Source: Bacillota bacterium (GTDB lineage: Bacteria > Bacillota > Clostridia > Lachnospirales > Anaerotignaceae). From it: a stretch of 8,530 bases of DNA. The DNA is taken from assembly GCA_019422105.1 (NCBI GenBank), contig JAHZDZ010000027.1, positions 1 to 8,530 of the forward strand. Direction: 5' to 3'. Numbering within the stretch: position 1 is the first letter of the stretch; the number at the start of each line of letters is the position of its first letter. The position numbers and the translations under genes are program-made. Shown in pieces: positions 6,871 through 8,530 of this stretch. The notes under the pieces are model-generated. The model had not been told where the DNA came from and made no database searches. It saw nothing but the letters and a program-made list of their open reading frames with translations.

Positions 6871-7758
6871 TTATCTTACAGTGTTCGTTATCCTGCCGAT
6901 TTTTTCTATTTCGCATACAACGGTATCTCCCGTATTCAGGAACCTGGGAGGATCAAAGCCCATTCCCACACCAGCGGGCGTGCCTGTTGCAATGATGGTA
7001 CCTGCTTTCAGTGTCATACCCTGTGTCAGCTCATGAATCACATAGGCGATATCATGTATAAACATATCAGTGCGCGCGTCCTGTCTCAGCTCACCATTTA
7101 CATAGGATTTAATTGTTAGGACAGGAGGCGCAGGTATGTCCTCTGCGGTTACAATACAAGGTCCCATAGGAGCAAATCCGTCCAGGCTTTTGCCGAATGT
7201 CCATTGTTTATGTCTGGTTTGCAGTTCTCTTGCGGTAACGTCATTTAGGATAGTATAGCCAAACACATAATCATAAGCACTGTCAAGCGGCACATTTTTG
7301 GCATCTCTGCCAATGATAACAGCAAGCTCCGCCTCATAATCAAGAGTTGAAATGATGCCGCTGTGACTGGGTATTTCCTCTCTGTCCGCAACAGCTCTGT
7401 TTACTCTCTTTGAAAAATAGATGGGAAATTTTCTGTCTCCTGCAAAGGCTTCCTTTTTATATCTTGCGGATTCCTCCGCATGAGCCCAGTAATTGATTCC
7501 GAGGCATAGAATATCCTGCCTTGGTATCGGCACAGGTGCCTCCAGCTTCACGCTGCTGACAGGCAGAATACCATTTCCTGTACCCCTTTTAAGCAGGGAG
7601 GAGAGGACGTTTTTTTCTTCCTCTGTGATATTGGAGATAAGATCGTTCATGTCCTGAAATGAAAATCCGTTTTCATGAAGGGGCATTATTTTTGTGCCGC
7701 AGGGCAGTATGCCGCCAAGGTATTCTTTATTGCTTAAAGAGTATGTAACAAGCTTCAT
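6871..7758 (-). CDS. Fumarylacetoacetate hydrolase-family protein
   Basis: A predicted 295-residue cytoplasmic metal-dependent enzyme of the FAH / 2-hydroxyhepta-2,4-diene-1,7-dioate isomerase superfamily. Members cleave or rearrange 2-keto or acylpyruvate-type acids. The N-terminal cap covers about 1-75. The catalytic core begins near LCLGINYWAHAEE, with the likely catalytic His93. The metal ligands are probably Glu142 and Glu144 in DYEAELAVIIG and Asp173 in ILNDVTAREL. GKSLDGFAPMGP (189-200, Lys190) and TGTPAGVGMG (258-267) are intact. Length is normal and no damage is seen. The start is supported by AGGAGGTG upstream of ATG, with a good promoter further up. It stands alone, without aromatic-degradation neighbours. 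FAHD1-like oxaloacetate decarboxylase or acylpyruvase activity is possible, but the substrate cannot be read from sequence. Confidence 0.93.
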   Translation of the reverse strand: MKLVTYSLSNKEYLGGILPCGTKIMPLHENGFSFQDMNDLISNITEEEKNVLSSLLKRGTGNGILPVSSVKLEAPVPIPRQDILCLGINYWAHAEESARYKKEAFAGDRKFPIYFSKRVNRAVADREEIPSHSGIISTLDYEAELAVIIGRDAKNVPLDSAYDYVFGYTILNDVTARELQTRHKQWTFGKSLDGFAPMGPCIVTAEDIPAPPVLTIKSYVNGELRQDARTDMFIHDIAYVIHELTQGMTLKAGTIIATGTPAGVGMGFDPPRFLNTGDTVVCEIEKIGRITNTVR

Positions 7759-7844
7759 TAGAGCACCTCCTGGTAATTTATCAAGGTTAGATTTGCAGTT
7801 TTTATTCTGTAAGACAGCCGTTCTATGGCCGTTTTCCTTTTTTC

Positions 7845-7873
7845 ATCATATCACAATGTATAAATGTTATCAA
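7845..7873 (-). promoter_or_regulatory. Promoter of the FAH-family gene
   Basis: Read on the minus strand, TTGATA (7868-7873) is followed by a 17-base spacer and TATGAT (7845-7850). The start point would be near 7838, giving a leader of about 80 bases. The ribosome site AGGAGGTG (complement of 7764-7771) decides the ATG at 7756-7758. Confidence 0.75.
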
Positions 7874-7908
7874 AAAAATTTTGCATAGGAGAAAGGGCGG
7901 AGGAGCGT

Positions 7909-7971
7909 ATGAAACGAACAGAAGCTGATAATGGATTCTTCTGTCATAAGACCGAAGGTCAGAGTTATTGA
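7909..7971 (+). CDS. Possible 20-residue ORF, doubtful
   Basis: ATG at 7909 follows GGAGGAG closely and opens a 20-codon frame (MKRTEADNGF, then a short polar end). It contains the small hairpin GACC-GAA-GGTC (7950-7960). No rightward promoter is visible, and the peptide has no membrane segment or motif. The purine-rich ribosome-site-like sequence may be coincidence. This entry is kept only because the site is strong. Confidence 0.2.
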   Translation: MKRTEADNGFFCHKTEGQSY

Positions 7972-7997
7972 CTGCCGATTGTCTCTTTAGGGACGAT

Positions 7998-8029
7998 AAA
8001 AAAGCAACGGGCTTTAAAACCCGTTGCTT
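7998..8029 (-). terminator. Intrinsic terminator of the tRNA-Ser gene
   Basis: Read leftward, a perfect 10-bp stem (AAGCAACGGG at 8002-8011 with 8020-8029) with an 8-base loop is followed by an unbroken run of six U (A bases 7998-8003). It lies 11 bases past the tRNA 3' end, so it isolates the tRNA from the hydrolase gene. Confidence 0.92.
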
Positions 8030-8039
8030 ATAACAAATA

Positions 8040-8128
8040 CGGAGACGGTGGGATTCGAACCCACGTGCCGGAGTTACCGACAAACTGATTTCGAGTCAGC
8101 CTCGTTATGACCACTTCGATACGTCTCC
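8040..8128 (-). tRNA. tRNA-Ser, anticodon CGA
   Basis: The minus strand folds as a class II tRNA. The acceptor stem is GGAGACG (from 8128) with CGTCTCC (ending at 8041), and the discriminator base is G (8040), as usual for serine. The anticodon loop CTCGAAA puts anticodon CGA at 8091-8093, reading codon UCG. The long variable arm has a GTCGG/CCGGC stem, and the T arm contains GTGGGTTCGAATCCCAC. CCA is not encoded, so it would be added by nucleotidyltransferase. It has its own promoter and terminator. Confidence 0.97.
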
Positions 8129-8139
8129 AAAAATATACT

Positions 8140-8161
8140 TTTTATCACTTGCGTGATAAAA
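8140..8161 (-). other. Hairpin in the tRNA-Ser 5' leader
   Basis: A perfect 9-bp inverted repeat, TTTTATCAC (8140-8148) with GTGATAAAA (8153-8161), has a 4-base loop. It ends 11 bases before the mature tRNA 5' end, in a leader of about 90 bases. It may affect RNase P access or transcript stability, or be incidental. Confidence 0.55.
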
Positions 8162-8227
8162 CGGCATTTCATAAAAGGACTGATAGAAAATTCATTCAAT
8201 CCATTAAAATAACCGAAACTATTTTTC

Positions 8228-8256
8228 ATTATAGCAATAACAGATGAAAAAATCAA
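8228..8256 (-). promoter_or_regulatory. Promoter of tRNA-Ser
   Basis: Read on the minus strand, TTGATT (8251-8256) is followed by a 17-base spacer and a consensus TATAAT (8228-8233) preceded by TGC. Transcription would start near 8221, about 90 bases before the tRNA. Confidence 0.85.
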
Positions 8257-8261
8257 TCTTT

Positions 8262-8296
8262 ACCTTTCAAAGTTTCCATAATAATACATGAAAGGT
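8262..8296. repeat. 8-bp inverted repeat between divergent promoters
   Basis: ACCTTTCA (8262-8269) and TGAAAGGT (8289-8296) are exact reverse complements separated by 19 AT-rich bases. They lie between the leftward tRNA promoter and a rightward -10 at 8329, a position suited to an operator. Chance is possible. Confidence 0.4.
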
Positions 8297-8325
8297 TATA
8301 TCAGAATGTCTTTGATTCGCTTTTT

Positions 8326-8334
8326 TGGTATAAT
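8326..8334 (+). promoter_or_regulatory. Rightward extended -10 promoter
   Basis: TGGTATAAT (8326-8334) is a full extended -10. No good -35 lies at 16-18 bases; TTGATT at 8312 is too close (11 bases). Transcription would start near 8341 and run through the hairpin cluster to beyond the window, so this may be the leader of a gene outside the window. Confidence 0.5.
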
Positions 8335-8397
8335 ATCCACGAAAAAGCAAGGCAGAAACAATAAAAAGCAAAGGAGAGAAGCTAAAAAGAAGCAGTC

Positions 8398-8529
8398 TGA
8401 CTGTTTTACAGTCAAAGAATGTTTCTTTGAAGGTATCGCGACGTTCTCCGCTTTTATGGTATCATAACGACAAACTTCAGCGGAGATACTCATAAACCTG
8501 CGGTTTATTCGTACATTTGCTGCGCAAAT
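8398..8529. repeat. Cluster of consecutive short hairpins at the window edge
   Basis: Five stems follow each other: TGACTGT/ACAGTCA (8398-8414), CAAAGAA/TTCTTTG (8413-8429), TCTCCGC/GCGGAGA (8445-8486, with TTATG/CATAA nested at 8454-8467), ATAAACC/GGTTTAT (8492-8508) and ATTTGC/GCAAAT (8515-8529). The last two both have the loop TGC. The cluster may be a repeat element cut by the window end, or the folded leader of a downstream gene. I do not recognise it. Confidence 0.6.
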
Positions 8530-8530
8530 A

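Noticed and set aside
6640..7119. 159-codon plus-strand frame
   Set aside because: Over half lies antisense to the well-supported hydrolase gene, and the rest runs through the 38-bp palindrome. No family resemblance and no promoter.
8296..8493. 65-codon minus-strand frame with a hydrophobic stretch
   Set aside because: It reads through the hairpin cluster, has no good ribosome site, and points into the tRNA promoter. Probably chance.

Overview
The window looks like ordinary chromosome from a low- to mid-GC Firmicute of class Clostridia, most likely a Lachnospiraceae-type anaerobe. This rests on the single-chain clostridial-type PurL, strong AGGAGG-type ribosome binding sites, sigma-A-like promoters, intrinsic terminators with U-tracts, and a tRNA gene without an encoded CCA. 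I could not search databases, so the taxonomic call is inference.

Layout, left to right. Positions 1-226 hold two families of short tandem palindromic repeats (a 63-bp unit, then a unit of about 34 bp) and no convincing gene. A 17-bp perfect hairpin (312-350) ends a leftward gene for a 123-residue two-zinc-ribbon protein (420-791). A divergent promoter region (825-918) separates it from purL (990-4766), a full-length fused phosphoribosylformylglycinamidine synthase of de novo purine synthesis. Fifteen bases after the purL stop, behind a GGAGGTG ribosome binding site, is an ORF for a 32-residue single-membrane-segment peptide (4782-4880), and a strong terminator follows it. About 480 bases without a gene lead to gapA (5458-6465), a glycolytic glyceraldehyde-3-phosphate dehydrogenase with its own promoter and terminator. 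The next 400 bases hold a candidate structured element and a perfect 38-bp palindrome. Then come a leftward fumarylacetoacetate hydrolase-family gene (6871-7758) with a clear promoter, and a leftward tRNA-Ser(CGA) gene (8040-8128) with its own promoter and terminator. The last 270 bases hold an inverted repeat, a rightward extended -10 promoter and a run of hairpins that reaches the window edge.

The genes appear to be mostly independent units: each has its own promoter, terminator or both. The only operon-like pair is purL with the small membrane peptide. The window combines purine synthesis, glycolysis, a catabolic or scavenging hydrolase and translation, with no sign of a phage, transposon, CRISPR array or defence island. 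I see no previously undescribed multi-gene system. The items most worth a second look are the 32-residue peptide after purL, the phased 63-bp repeats at the left edge, the hairpin cluster at the right edge and the 38-bp palindrome.
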